Made by a program: the position numbers and the translations under genes. 64,000 nt of DNA from an uncultured Clostridia bacterium (lineage in GTDB: Bacteria; Bacillota; Clostridia; Christensenellales; CAG-917). Numbering within the stretch: position 1 is the first letter of the stretch; each line of letters begins with the position of its first letter. This document shows positions 42,878-51,506 of this stretch, one piece after another. The stretch covers positions 19,147 through 83,146 of the forward strand of contig CAKQMI010000003.1 in assembly GCA_934254835.1 (NCBI GenBank). Reading direction: 5' to 3'. The notes beneath the pieces were generated by a model. The model ran no database searches, was not told the origin of the DNA, and was given only the letters and a program-made list of their open reading frames with translations.

Positions 42878-44143
42878 TCACCTCTTATTATTAAGCATAA
42901 TGCTAATTATTTCATCGTCAGTTTCTTTCATACCATCCTTGCCAAGGCGCGACACGTTTTCGATTGTGCCCTCGATATCGTTATCGATTATGCCGTCTCC
43001 GCCGTTGAACGCGTTGTCGCTCATCGCCATGTAGTACGCCATGATACCCGCGTCGATGCTTGACGATATTTTAGCGGCGCACGAGGACTTCGCTCCGTCG
43101 CAGACAATACCCGACACGTTGGCTACGGTATTGGTTATGGCTTTCTCCACTTGGGCAAAAGTTCCGCCCATAAGGTAAGTAAGTCCTGCCGCCACGCCTG
43201 TGCTTGCGCTGACCGCTCCGCAAAAAGCCGATAACTTTCCAATGCCTTTTTTGATATAAATGCTGATAAGGTTGCTGAGAAGTAACGCCCTCAACGTGCT
43301 TTCCTTATCCTTGTTGTATTCCTTGCTGAATACGCAAATGGGGACGCAAAGCGTGATGCCTTGGTTGCCACTGCCGGAGTTGATTACAACGGGCATCGCG
43401 CAACCGTTCATTCTCGCGTCGCTACCCGCCGCCGCCATCGCCCTCGCTTTGAGGTTGACGTCGTTGGGGTAATGCGCCAGCAACGTTTTGCCGATCATCT
43501 GACCGTAGTCGTGCCTCATACCCTCTTCGGCAATCGCCATGTTGTAAGTCATTTGTTTGACAAGCAAACTTTCCACTTTCGACAGTTCAACGTCCGTTAC
43601 GAACTCATAAACGTCTTCTAATGAAAAATCAAAGCAATCTTCTTCCGACTCCTCGCTGTTCGTTGCCAGCAAGATTTCGCCGTTTTTGACGATTTTCACG
43701 ATGTTGTCGTGCTTGTCTTTAAGTTCGACCTCGGCGCTGTCGTCGCCCGCAAACACTTTTACGATGATATGCAAATTCGCCTTGCCTTTCAGCGGATAAA
43801 TTTTGCAAAAATCGTTTTTGATCAACTCTTTGGTTTTTGCGACGTCGTCGTCGGTGACTTTCGTCAACACTTCCAGCGACAAATCGGCGTTTCCTCCGAC
43901 AATCCCCAGCACGCAAGCAACGTCGATGCCCTTCATACCGTTGGTGCACGGCACGGTGACGCTTTTTACGTTCTTGACAATGTTGTTGCTGACGTAGATT
44001 TCGACTCTGTCGGGGAACGCCCCCAACACCTCTCTCGCCTTCGCCGACGCAAACGCTATCGCGATAGGCTCGGTACAGCCCAACGCCGTGACTAATTCGT
44101 GATTAAGCAAATCCAAAAAACTTTGTTCTTTATTTGTTTGCAT
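42878..44143 (-). CDS. L-cysteine desulfidase family protein (CyuA/UPF0597)
   Basis: 421 residues from MQTNKEQSFLDLLNHELVTA; the ATG at 44143 has GGAGG at 44153-44157 and overlaps the TetR gene by 14 nt. Family signatures are ALGCTEPIAIAFASAKAREV, INSGSGNQGITLCVPI, LSAFCGAVSASTGVAAGL and VCDGAKSSCAAKISS, with the Cys residues that hold a [4Fe-4S] cluster in this family. The enzyme breaks L-cysteine into pyruvate, ammonia and sulfide. It is cytoplasmic. Placement between a TetR repressor and ATC hydrolase suggests a thiol catabolic operon induced by a ligand of the repressor. Confidence 0.9.
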   Translation of the reverse strand: MQTNKEQSFLDLLNHELVTALGCTEPIAIAFASAKAREVLGAFPDRVEIYVSNNIVKNVKSVTVPCTNGMKGIDVACVLGIVGGNADLSLEVLTKVTDDDVAKTKELIKNDFCKIYPLKGKANLHIIVKVFAGDDSAEVELKDKHDNIVKIVKNGEILLATNSEESEEDCFDFSLEDVYEFVTDVELSKVESLLVKQMTYNMAIAEEGMRHDYGQMIGKTLLAHYPNDVNLKARAMAAAGSDARMNGCAMPVVINSGSGNQGITLCVPICVFSKEYNKDKESTLRALLLSNLISIYIKKGIGKLSAFCGAVSASTGVAAGLTYLMGGTFAQVEKAITNTVANVSGIVCDGAKSSCAAKISSSIDAGIMAYYMAMSDNAFNGGDGIIDNDIEGTIENVSRLGKDGMKETDDEIISIMLNNKR

Positions 44144-44753
44144 TGAAAAAAACCTCCACAACCATCAAAAAACATTTGTCCATAGTGTTTTTATATTCTT
44201 CCAAACTCTTGAAATTCGACTTGTCAAACTTGAACGAGGTGATAAGCCCTATCACGCAACTCCAAATGTAGGCGTAACTGAACGCGATGTCGGTGTCCTT
44301 TGGAATCAAGCCTTCTTTTGTCGCCTTGTCGAATACCTTGCATACCTTGCTGTTGATCGTGTTGCTGAGCTCGCCGATTGCGAACGCGCTGTCCGCGCCC
44401 AACTGCTTGTTTTTGTAGTCAACGTTGCCGATGATACCCATGAAATACACCATGTGGTTTTCTTTGAAATTTAAAACCTCATGACAACATTTCAGATAAA
44501 TCTCCTTCGCGGGCAGGTCAAGACTGAGTATTTCCTCAAAATTGTCCTTGAACTTGAGCATGTGTCGGTACAAATTGCTCGCGTAAATCTCCTCTTTCGA
44601 CTCGAAATAAGCATAAATCGTGGGCTTTGTGTACTGTGAATTTTTGGCGATCATTTCTATGGTTGTCTTCTCAAAGCCGTATTTGGAAAACAACTTGTCC
44701 GCCTCATCCAGTATATTGTCGCTGTGGAAACGTGCCATTTTTTCTTTGTTCAT
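44130..44753 (-). CDS. TetR family repressor
   Basis: 207 residues from MNKEKMARFHSDNILDEADK, the ATG with GAGGG upstream. The helix-turn-helix is TTIEMIAKNSQYTKPTIYAY (about 32-51), then FESKEEIYASNL. The C-terminal ligand domain is helical and unlike any I can name. It is the first gene of the cysteine/ATC operon, so autoregulation of all three genes is likely. A 19-bp palindrome sits between the -10 and the gene. Confidence 0.93.
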   Translation of the reverse strand: MNKEKMARFHSDNILDEADKLFSKYGFEKTTIEMIAKNSQYTKPTIYAYFESKEEIYASNLYRHMLKFKDNFEEILSLDLPAKEIYLKCCHEVLNFKENHMVYFMGIIGNVDYKNKQLGADSAFAIGELSNTINSKVCKVFDKATKEGLIPKDTDIAFSYAYIWSCVIGLITSFKFDKSNFKSLEEYKNTMDKCFLMVVEVFFNANK

Positions 44754-44771
44754 TTTACCCTCGTACAAGAT

Positions 44772-44821
44772 ATTTTACCGTGAGTTAAATTTATTATATC
44801 CCTTTTCCGACAATATAGCAA
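44772..44821 (-). promoter_or_regulatory. Promoter and putative TetR operator of the cysteine/ATC operon
   Basis: TTGCTA (44816-44821), 17-nt spacer and TATAAT (44793-44798). Immediately downstream is the dyad ATTTnAC-N5-GTnAAAT (44772-44790), placed to block transcription. Confidence 0.75.
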
Positions 44822-44876
44822 TAAGAAACGCACCGATTTTGTTAAAATTTTAATTTGATAGATTTTTTAGTAAACT

Positions 44877-44897
44877 ATGCCAATCGATAATACGAAC
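44877..44897. repeat. Possible lone MITE end
   Basis: ATGCCAATCGATAATACGAAC resembles the MITE end with a three-base gap. No matching second end is found, so it may be a decayed copy or chance. Confidence 0.4.
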
Positions 44898-44908
44898 CGC
44901 CCCAAAAT

Positions 44909-45038
44909 AAAAAAAGGAAACGCGAAATTCGCCGTTTCCTTTTTTTGACGCAGATAACTTTTAATATTGCAGAACCTCGCTTATCCAACCTTTCCCCTAT
45001 AAAAAAGCAACCGATTCCATTGTGAGTCGGTTGCTTTT
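44909..45038. terminator. Two terminators downstream of the 45042-45788 gene
   Basis: AAAAGCAACCGA/TCGGTTGCTTTT (45003-45038) directly after the stop, and AAAAAAAGGAAACG/CGTTTCCTTTTTTT (44909-44946). The second is symmetric and can act in both directions. Confidence 0.8.
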
Positions 45039-45041
45039 TGT

Positions 45042-45788
45042 TTAGTTTTCGCAAGGCATTTTGTCGATATACTCGCAAAAATAGCAGGTTACGCCGTCTT
45101 TTGGGGATATCGCGCAGTTGTTTCTGGTGCTGTTGATTGCCGTCATAAGCTCGTACCCTTCAAGCCCGAAAAGGTCGGTTTTTGCAAACAGGTCGCTTGA
45201 AATAAACTCGGTCGGACTATCAAATCTTTGAATTTTGACAACCTTTGCAGTCACTTGGGCATAGCGCCCCTCATACGGCCAATACACGCCAACGTCGCCC
45301 TCCTCAACGTTGTACTCCTCCTCGCTCGTTGCAAGCACGTTGATGACTTTTCCGTCATTGCAGAGCGAATCGAAACGAGTTGCGGTCATACCCGTTTTGA
45401 AATAGCGCGGGTGCGTGAATAGCGACTCGTCAACGTTTTCTTCGGGGTATTTCAGGTCGCTGTCGTTAATGCAACAATCCATATACCAGCCCATATAATC
45501 GAGCGGAAAATGGTTGCCGTCAAACACGGCGTGCGCCATAAGCGCGCCCCACTCGCGCATACTGCAACGCACGACTTGTCCCGTGCTCAAAAGTGGCACA
45601 CATCCGTCGCGTCGCTGATGCGAGTCACCGCCGAAACAATAGCCTTGCTCTCGAATTTCCTTTGCGACGGCTTCCACAACCTTGTCGCTCAGCGGTGCTT
45701 CAACATAGTCCGAATCGCCCCACCAAGTCCACCCAACTACCTTGTAGGTCACCTCGCGCGCTTTTTCTTCTTCAAAACATCCCTTCAT
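45042..45788 (-). CDS. Hypothetical protein, ASCH-like C-terminal segment (tentative)
   Basis: 248 residues, rich in Trp, Cys and aromatic residues (VGWTWWGDSDYVE at the start; CYFCEYIDKMPC at the end). The region EEGDVGVYWPYEGRYAQVTA with VVKIQRFDSPTEF looks like a small beta-barrel of ASCH/PUA type, but the match is loose and I do not assign a function. Two Cys pairs near the termini could bind a metal. GAGGATT is 13 nt upstream of the ATG, a poor distance. A MITE (45820-45901) lies just upstream and may have replaced part of its promoter. It ends at a strong terminator. Confidence 0.7.
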   Translation of the reverse strand: MKGCFEEEKAREVTYKVVGWTWWGDSDYVEAPLSDKVVEAVAKEIREQGYCFGGDSHQRRDGCVPLLSTGQVVRCSMREWGALMAHAVFDGNHFPLDYMGWYMDCCINDSDLKYPEENVDESLFTHPRYFKTGMTATRFDSLCNDGKVINVLATSEEEYNVEEGDVGVYWPYEGRYAQVTAKVVKIQRFDSPTEFISSDLFAKTDLFGLEGYELMTAINSTRNNCAISPKDGVTCYFCEYIDKMPCEN

Positions 45789-45819
45789 TTTTTATATAAT
45801 CCTCAAATTATCTTGATAT

Positions 45820-45901
45820 GCCAACCGTGAATAATACGAACTGTGCCAAAACGCCGATATTTCCGTGCTTTTTGGCACAGTTCGTATTATTCCTGTCTGG
45901 T
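45820..45901. mobile_element. MITE copy, minimal hairpin form (82 bp)
   Basis: Left end identical to copy 1 (GCCAACCGTGAATAATAC) and flanked by AT (45818-45819). About 22 bp inside the ends pair perfectly (GAATAATACGAACTGTGCC and its inverse), while the outer right end is diverged (CCTGTCTGGT). Almost the whole interior is gone, so the element is a long hairpin. It sits between the 45042 gene start and the ssrA-associated repeat. Confidence 0.82.
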
Positions 45902-45903
45902 AT

Positions 45904-45920
45904 GGAGATGCGGGGTTTGT
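45904..45920 (-). repeat. Partial copy of the ssrA 3' end (att-like scar)
   Basis: On the minus strand CAAACCCCGCATCTCCA repeats the ssrA 3' end CAAATCCCCGCATCTCCA with one base missing, in the same orientation, 323 bp downstream of the intact end. It lies beyond structured repeat B. Confidence 0.7.
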
Positions 45921-45937
45921 AGCAAGCAAAGTTTGCG

Positions 45938-46110
45938 TAATAGCGGAGCGGGCGAATTTATTCACTAAAGCGGAGCGTCTACGCTCAACGATTTGTTGCG
46001 AGCAACAATGCTTCGCATTCGTGTGATAAATCACACAATCGTTGGCTATGTCCGCTACGCTCGATTTTCGCAAATGCAAGCGCTTGCTTCTCTCTTCGCT
46101 TGCGGTCAGC
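45938..46110 (-). repeat. Structured repeat, copy B (cloverleaf-like core 45986-46044)
   Basis: Matches copy A (11550-11724) on the opposite strand. It keeps the GCAAGCGCTTGC palindrome and the closing stem CAACGATT/AATCGTTG. Its first hairpin is GTGTGAT/ATCACAC where A has GCACGAA/TTCGTGC, a fully compensated change. Orientation relative to ssrA is the same as copy A relative to tRNA-Val. Confidence 0.8.
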
Positions 46111-46184
46111 CCGGGTACCGGGGTTCACGTTGCAAAGCAACGGCACGGCTTTTGCCGTGCAAAATCCCCGCTTTAGCGACATAG

Positions 46185-46212
46185 AAAAATAAGTTGAACA
46201 GGAGTTCAACTT
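46185..46212 (-). terminator. Terminator of ssrA
   Basis: Perfect stem AAGTTGAA/TTCAACTT (46191-46212), followed on the minus strand by ATTTTTC. It starts 11 nt after the encoded CCA. Confidence 0.85.
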
Positions 46213-46222
46213 GTTTCTCGTT

Positions 46223-46589
46223 TGGTGGAGATGCGGGGATTTGAACCCCGGTTCGTCCTTCTACGTCCGATACCTTCTACATGCTTATTCGGTGATTAGT
46301 TTCTCTTACCGTCGTTCGCCGACAGACGGCGGTTTTGAAGAGACGGAGAATGCCGATTTACCTACCGTCGTGAGTAAACCCGTAGCCCGTTCAGTATGAC
46401 GCCGATTGCTTACGGAACAGGAACGTAAGGTCGACGTGCCACAATAATTAAGCGGCGAATGCGAACGCAGGAGCGTTCACTTTTTCGTTATTTTTTGCGT
46501 TTAATTTTAATTTTCCGTCTTTAACGCAGTCGGACCTGCGACATGCTTCTTATCGCCCATACAAAAACGTCGAATCCAAAAACATCCCC
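46223..46589 (-). ncRNA. ssrA: tmRNA (SsrA)
   Basis: 367 nt. The 5' end GGGGATGTTTTTGGATTCGA and the 3' end CCCCGCATCTCCACCA pair as the tRNA-like acceptor, and the T arm is CGGGGTTCAAATCCCCG. The tag frame starts at GCA (46496-46498) and stops at TAA (46448-46450), encoding AKNNEKVNAPAFAFAA. The last residues AFAA resemble the hydrophobic protease signal of known tags (often ALAA). Pseudoknot-like stems fill the middle. It rescues stalled ribosomes with SmpB, encoded 2.3 kb upstream on the same strand. It has its own terminator. Confidence 0.96.
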
Positions 46590-46630
46590 GTATTGAAAAA
46601 TAACGAAATCTATTAAGTTGTAATATCCTG

Positions 46631-46662
46631 CGGTTTATCGCGCGGATTTGCACGATAAACCG
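46631..46662. other. Hairpin between metA and ssrA
   Basis: Perfect 10-bp stem CGGTTTATCG/CGATAAACCG with a 12-nt loop and no T tract. It is between the metA stop (46691) and the tmRNA 5' end (46589), and may slow polymerase or mark RNA processing. Confidence 0.6.
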
Positions 46663-46690
46663 TATGATTTGCAGTATTATTATATGCCGA

Positions 46691-47602
46691 TTATTTTGAA
46701 ATCGTGTCGATTTCGTACGGCGTGACCTGATAAACGTAGTAGTTGAGCCAGTTGTAATACAAGAGATTTGCGGTACTGCCCCAACTCATATCTATGCTTC
46801 CGTCCTCGCGATAATAGTTTTTGGGCGGATCGATTTCCATACCTTTGTCCTTATCGCGGACGTACTCTCTTTCGAGGGTTTCGCGGTCGTACTCGCTGTG
46901 TCCCGTGAGGAAGATGCGACGGTTATCGTTGGATTTTATAATCGACGGACCGCACTCTTTTCCCGACACAAGAACTTCTAAATCGGGGCACTTTTTGAGT
47001 TTTTCCTCGTCGATTGCGGTGTGGCGCGAGTGAGGAATTTTTATTACGTCGTCCATGCCTTTGAGCAACGGCTCGTGCAACACTTCCTTAACATTGTTAT
47101 ACACCCCGAAGAGTTTTTTGTCAAGTTGATGCTTTTCGATGCCGTAGTAATAATATAACGCGGCTTGCGCTCCCCAGCAGATAAACATCGTACTTGTGAC
47201 GTTGTCGTCCAAAAAATCGAAAATTTCCTGCAATTCCGCCCAGTATTTGACGTCGGTAAACGGCAACGTTTCGACGGGTGCGCCCGTGATAATCATACCG
47301 TCGAACTTCATTTTTTTGATTTCGTCGAGGCTTTTGTAAAACTTTTCGAGGTAGGTTTCGCTCGTATGACTTGCCTTGTACGTCGAAGTTTTGATAAGCG
47401 TGACGTTCACCTGCAACGGCGTATTACCCAGCAATCTAAGAAGTTGCGTTTCGGTAATTTCCTTGGTGGGCATGAGGTTCAGAATGGCGATTTCGATGGG
47501 ACGAATGTCCTGCGACACTGCGCGAGTGCCGTCCATAACGAAAATCTTTTCGTTGCTGAGGCTGTCGAATGCCGGAAGATCGCGCGGGATAACGATTGGC
47601 AT
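46691..47602 (-). CDS. metA: Homoserine O-acetyltransferase (MetA family)
   Basis: 303 residues, the usual length. It activates homoserine for methionine synthesis. The catalytic triad is present: Cys142 (FICWGAQAA), His235 and Glu237 (LTGHSEYDR). Residue 111 is Glu (GAPVETLPF), which in this family predicts acetyl-CoA rather than succinyl-CoA; E. coli has Gly there. That fits the OAH-using MetY encoded just upstream (one base gap after its stop). The product O-acetylhomoserine is the direct MetY substrate. The two genes form a compact methionine unit between smpB and ssrA. Confidence 0.95.
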   Translation of the reverse strand: MPIVIPRDLPAFDSLSNEKIFVMDGTRAVSQDIRPIEIAILNLMPTKEITETQLLRLLGNTPLQVNVTLIKTSTYKASHTSETYLEKFYKSLDEIKKMKFDGMIITGAPVETLPFTDVKYWAELQEIFDFLDDNVTSTMFICWGAQAALYYYYGIEKHQLDKKLFGVYNNVKEVLHEPLLKGMDDVIKIPHSRHTAIDEEKLKKCPDLEVLVSGKECGPSIIKSNDNRRIFLTGHSEYDRETLEREYVRDKDKGMEIDPPKNYYREDGSIDMSWGSTANLLYYNWLNYYVYQVTPYEIDTISK

Positions 47603-47603
47603 A

Positions 47604-48890
47604 TTATTTCACCGCCTTTTCAAGCGCCTGTTTGATATCCGCAATGAGGTCGTCCGCACTTTCAAGCCCCAAACTCACGCGAATGAGGTCGGGGGAAATG
47701 CCCGCCGCCGTCAACTCCTCGTCGGTCATCTGACGGTGCGTCGAACTTGCGGGGTGCAAGCAACAACTTCTGGCGTCGGCGACGTGGGTTTCGATGGCGA
47801 TGATATTGAGCGCAGCCATAAACTTTTCGGCGTTTTTCCTTCCGCCCTTTACGCCGAAGCTGACGACACCGCACGCCCCGTTTTTAAGGTACTTTTGCGA
47901 CACGTCGTAGTATTTATCGCCCTCGAGGCAAGGATAGGACACCCACGCGACGTTTTCGTTATCTTTCAAGAATTTGGCAACGGTAATGCCGTTTTCGGCG
48001 TGGCGTTTCATTCTGACGTGCAGGCTTTCCAGCCCCAAATTCAGATAAAACGCATTTTGCGGGGACTGTATCGAGCCAAAGTCACGCATAAGTTGCGCCG
48101 TGGCTTTGGTGATAAACGCGCCCTCTTTTCCGAACCTTTCGGCATAAACGATGCCGTGATAGCTGTCGTCGGGAGTGGTGAGCCCCGGGAACTTATCTGC
48201 GTGTGCGAACCAGTCGAACTTGCCCGCATCGACGATTGCCCCGCCGACCGCAACGCCGTGACCGTCCATATATTTCGTCGTGGAATGGGTGACGATGTCC
48301 GCGCCCCACTCGATGGGACGGCACTGCACGGGGGTGGCGAAAGTATTGTCGATGATAAACGGGACGCCGTGACGGTGCGCCACGCGCGCAAACATTTCGA
48401 TATCTACGACCGCAAGCGCGGGGTTTGCGATAGTCTCGCCGAACAACGCTTTCGTGTTGGGACGGAACGCCTTGTCAAGTTCCTCCTCGGTGCAATCGGG
48501 TGCGACGAAAGTGAAGTCGATGCCCATTTTTTTCATCGTAACGGAGAAAAGGTTGAACGTACCGCCGTAGATTGCCGAACTGCTGACGACATGGTCACCG
48601 CAACCCGCGATATTGAACACCGAATAAAAATTCGCCGCCTGACCGCTGGACGTAAGCATACCCGCCGTACCGCCCTCGAGCGTTGCGATTTTATTGGCAA
48701 CATAGTCGTTGGTGGGGTTTTGCAATCTTGTGTAAAAGTAACCGCTGGCTTCAAGGTCGAAAAGTTTTGCCATTTCGGGGCTCGAATCGTACTTGAACGT
48801 GGTGCTTTGCACGATGGGGATTTGACGCGGTTCACCGTTTTTGGGGGTGTAGCCCGCCTGTACGCATAAGGTATCGATGTTTTTATCCAT
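47604..48890 (-). CDS. metY: O-acetylhomoserine sulfhydrylase (MetY)
   Basis: 428-residue PLP enzyme of the Cys/Met metabolism family. It joins O-acetylhomoserine and sulfide to make homocysteine. The PLP lysine is in DIVTHSTTKYMDGHGVAVGG. Other motifs are GYFYTRLQNPTNDYVANKIA, MLTSSGQAANFYSVFN and FIIDNTFATPVQCRPIEWGA. The length and the FDWF/PDDSYHGIVY insertions are typical of MetY rather than MetB or MetC. AGGAGAAATAT precedes the ATG. It follows smpB by nine bases and is nearly contiguous with metA, so sulfide can enter methionine directly. Confidence 0.95.
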   Translation of the reverse strand: MDKNIDTLCVQAGYTPKNGEPRQIPIVQSTTFKYDSSPEMAKLFDLEASGYFYTRLQNPTNDYVANKIATLEGGTAGMLTSSGQAANFYSVFNIAGCGDHVVSSSAIYGGTFNLFSVTMKKMGIDFTFVAPDCTEEELDKAFRPNTKALFGETIANPALAVVDIEMFARVAHRHGVPFIIDNTFATPVQCRPIEWGADIVTHSTTKYMDGHGVAVGGAIVDAGKFDWFAHADKFPGLTTPDDSYHGIVYAERFGKEGAFITKATAQLMRDFGSIQSPQNAFYLNLGLESLHVRMKRHAENGITVAKFLKDNENVAWVSYPCLEGDKYYDVSQKYLKNGACGVVSFGVKGGRKNAEKFMAALNIIAIETHVADARSCCLHPASSTHRQMTDEELTAAGISPDLIRVSLGLESADDLIADIKQALEKAVK

Positions 48891-48899
48891 ATATTTCTC

Positions 48900-49373
48900 C
48901 TATCTCGCGCCGTATTCTTTCAACACGCGGTCGAGTTTTCTTTTGTTTTCTTTTTCTTGGATAGCGTCGCGCTTGTCGTGCAACTCTTTTCCTCTGGCGA
49001 CGCCGAGCTCGACTTTCACGAGGGCGTCCTTGAAATATAGTTTGGTTGGGACGAGAGTATATCCTTTTTGCTCCACCTTTTGTTTCAGTTTTCTTATCTC
49101 GGACTTGTGCAACAAAAGACGGCGGTTGCGCATCGGATCGATTTTGAACATCGTCGCCATTTTATAGGGCGAAATGTGCATGCCGACAAGGAAAACCTCG
49201 CCGTTTTTCACGATTGCGAAACTGTCTTTCATATTGACGTTATTAAGCCTCAGCGACTTGACCTCGTGCCCTTCGAGGGCGATTCCCGCCTCGATAGTGT
49301 CCTCGATGAAATAATCATGATAGGCTTTTTTGTTGGTGGCAATAATTTTATTGCCGTCTTGCTTTTTCTTCAT
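48900..49373 (-). CDS. smpB: SsrA-binding protein SmpB
   Basis: 157 residues, normal for SmpB. It carries tmRNA to stalled ribosomes. Signatures are [49 protein letters not shown] and [20 protein letters not shown] at the basic tail. No Shine-Dalgarno site is seen at the ATG; the 26-nt overlap with rnr suggests translational coupling. The order secG-rnr-smpB, with ssrA downstream, is common in Firmicutes. Here metY and metA are inserted between smpB and ssrA. Confidence 0.97.
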   Translation of the reverse strand: MKKKQDGNKIIATNKKAYHDYFIEDTIEAGIALEGHEVKSLRLNNVNMKDSFAIVKNGEVFLVGMHISPYKMATMFKIDPMRNRRLLLHKSEIRKLKQKVEQKGYTLVPTKLYFKDALVKVELGVARGKELHDKRDAIQEKENKRKLDRVLKEYGAR

Positions 49374-51456
49374 AGACCGAGAAGTTTACACGGCGGATTT
49401 CGCGCGAAATGCCGTCCACTTTGATTTTGATTTTGTCGCCCAACGAATAAACGTTTTTGCCCGACGAAAGCGTAAAGCGCGCCTCGTCGAATTTGTATTT
49501 GCCGGCGGGCAGTTTTTCAAGCGAGATAAAACCTTCCACCGTGTTTTCAAGTTGTACGAAAACGCCAAAGCCCGTTACACCACTGATAATGCCGTCGAAA
49601 ACCTCGCCCGATTTGTCCGCCATATACAGCATTTTGAAGTAGTCGTCGCCGTCGCGCTCGGCGCATTCCGCGGCAATTTCCCTTTCCGACGATATCGACG
49701 CCGACTTTTCGCATCTTATCGAAGTCTTTGTGATTTCCGCCCCGGTGAGTTTCCCCGCCAGCATCTTTTTGATGACGCGGTGTATCGTAAGGTCGGGATA
49801 ACGGCGTATCGGCGACGTGAAATGACAGTAATATTCAAGAGCAAGCCCGAAATGTCCCGCGTTCCCCGTCGTATATTTGGCTTTTTGCATACTGCGAAGC
49901 ATCATTTTGCTGATAATGCGCTCCTCCGCGGTGCCCTTTATTGCGTCCAACAGTTTTTGGTATTCCGACGCGTGCATGCTTTGGTGCACGACGAAATTGT
50001 AGTTGAACGGCGCAACGAATTTCTTGAATTCCAGCACCTTTTCCTTGTTCGGGGCTTCGTGCACGCGGTAAACGAAAGGCAGTTCGGTATGGTACATAAA
50101 CTCCGCCACCATTTCGTTGGCAAGCAACATAAACTCCTCGATGATAAGGTTGCTTTCGTAATAAGGATACGGCGCGACGGAGGTGACTTTGCCGTTTTTG
50201 TCGAACGTGAACTTCGGCTCCTCCGATATAAAGTTGATGCTTCCGCGGTTTTTCCTTTTGGTATTCAGTATCCTTTCAAGGTCGCGCGCGCACGTTATCA
50301 TATTATAAACGTCGGCGTATTTTTTGATGAGTTTTTCGTCGCCGTCCAAGATTTTTTGCACGTCGTCGTAGGTCATGCGATGGTTGCTTCTTATCACGCT
50401 TTCGACGATTTTGTTGTCGGTGATTTTGCCCGAATTGTCGATTTTCATCACACAGGAAAGCGTCAGCCTGTCCTCGTTTTCGACAAGACTGCACACCCCG
50501 TTTGAAATAGGCTCGGGAAACATAGGCAAGACCATGTTTGGAAGGTAAACGCTTGTTGCGCGTTTCATCGCTTCGACGTCCAAAATGCCGTCCTGTTTTA
50601 TATAGTGCGCAACGTCCGCGATATGGACGTACAGCACAAATCCGTCCTCGTTCTTTTCAACGGTGATTGCATCGTCAAAATCTCTTGCGTCTGCGCCGTC
50701 GATTGTAATTGTCATCAGGTCGCGATAATCCACGCGTCTTGCAATTTCTTTCGTATCGACGGGTTTATTTATCCTTTCGGCGTCATAAAGTGCCTCTTTT
50801 GAAAAGTTCTCATAAAATCCGTGGTCGCGAATTATTGCCAGAGTATCGCCTTTTATCGTGCCGGTGCGCCCCAAAATCTCGGTGATTTCGCCAACGGGAT
50901 TTTTGCCCGAATCCCAGTCGTAAATGTTGACGACGACCTTGTCGTTGTTTTTTGCTCCGCCACGATTGGACGACGGAATAAAGATGTCCGAAAAGTAACT
51001 TTCGTCGTCGGGAATGACAAACCCGTGCCCCGCGCGATCGCTTGTGTATGCACCCACGATTTGGCGTTTGCCACGCTCGATAACGGCAACGACTTTGCCC
51101 TCGTCCACCGTCCCTTTGACGGGTACGACAAATACTTTGTCACCGCTTTGCGCGCCGTGCAAACCTTTGTGCGGTATAAACAAATCGGCTTTTCCGTCGT
51201 CGCGAGAAAGGAATGCAAAACCCCTGCGATTTCCGCGCAGTACGCCCGACACGGCGTCGCACTTTTCACGAAGGGAATAATTGCCCTTTTCCATGGATAC
51301 GAGCACGCCGTCTTTGACAAGTTCGTCCAACGCTTTCGTGACCTCGCGTTTTTCAAAGGTCGAGTAAATGCCGAGCCTTCTGTTCAGAAGTCTGTCGGTG
51401 AAATTGTCGAGCCCCGCCGATTTTATTTCGTTTAATAATCTATCCTTAAATTCCAT
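49348..51456 (-). CDS. rnr: Ribonuclease R
   Basis: 702-residue 3'-5' exoribonuclease that degrades structured RNA and acts with tmRNA. It has cold-shock domains near 75-220, the RNB catalytic core with [15 protein letters not shown] (about 275-289) holding the metal Asp residues, [30 protein letters not shown] and LAFSCV-like RLTLSCVM, then a C-terminal S1 domain ([20 protein letters not shown]). The start [11 protein letters not shown] (51456) has no ribosome site and lies at the end of the T tract of the secG hairpin, so translation or message entry there may be special. The longer upstream frame is inside secG. Confidence 0.95.
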   Translation of the reverse strand: MEFKDRLLNEIKSAGLDNFTDRLLNRRLGIYSTFEKREVTKALDELVKDGVLVSMEKGNYSLREKCDAVSGVLRGNRRGFAFLSRDDGKADLFIPHKGLHGAQSGDKVFVVPVKGTVDEGKVVAVIERGKRQIVGAYTSDRAGHGFVIPDDESYFSDIFIPSSNRGGAKNNDKVVVNIYDWDSGKNPVGEITEILGRTGTIKGDTLAIIRDHGFYENFSKEALYDAERINKPVDTKEIARRVDYRDLMTITIDGADARDFDDAITVEKNEDGFVLYVHIADVAHYIKQDGILDVEAMKRATSVYLPNMVLPMFPEPISNGVCSLVENEDRLTLSCVMKIDNSGKITDNKIVESVIRSNHRMTYDDVQKILDGDEKLIKKYADVYNMITCARDLERILNTKRKNRGSINFISEEPKFTFDKNGKVTSVAPYPYYESNLIIEEFMLLANEMVAEFMYHTELPFVYRVHEAPNKEKVLEFKKFVAPFNYNFVVHQSMHASEYQKLLDAIKGTAEERIISKMMLRSMQKAKYTTGNAGHFGLALEYYCHFTSPIRRYPDLTIHRVIKKMLAGKLTGAEITKTSIRCEKSASISSEREIAAECAERDGDDYFKMLYMADKSGEVFDGIISGVTGFGVFVQLENTVEGFISLEKLPAGKYKFDEARFTLSSGKNVYSLGDKIKIKVDGISREIRRVNFSVYEEKARRQ

Positions 51457-51460
51457 ATTA

Positions 51461-51487
51461 AAAATAAGGGCGACTTGTCGTCGCCCT
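51461..51487 (-). terminator. Hairpin between secG and rnr
   Basis: Perfect 8-bp stem AGGGCGAC/GTCGCCCT (51467-51487) followed by TATTTTTAAT, right up to the rnr ATG. It probably gives partial termination after secG. Confidence 0.75.
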
Positions 51488-51506
51488 TTGTACTTCAAAA
51501 AAACTG

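Noticed and set aside
44875..45078. 67-codon minus-strand frame spanning two terminators
   Set aside because: It consists mostly of terminator stems and basic residues, with no ribosome site.
48891..48899. SAM riboswitch before metY
   Set aside because: The gap to smpB is nine bases.
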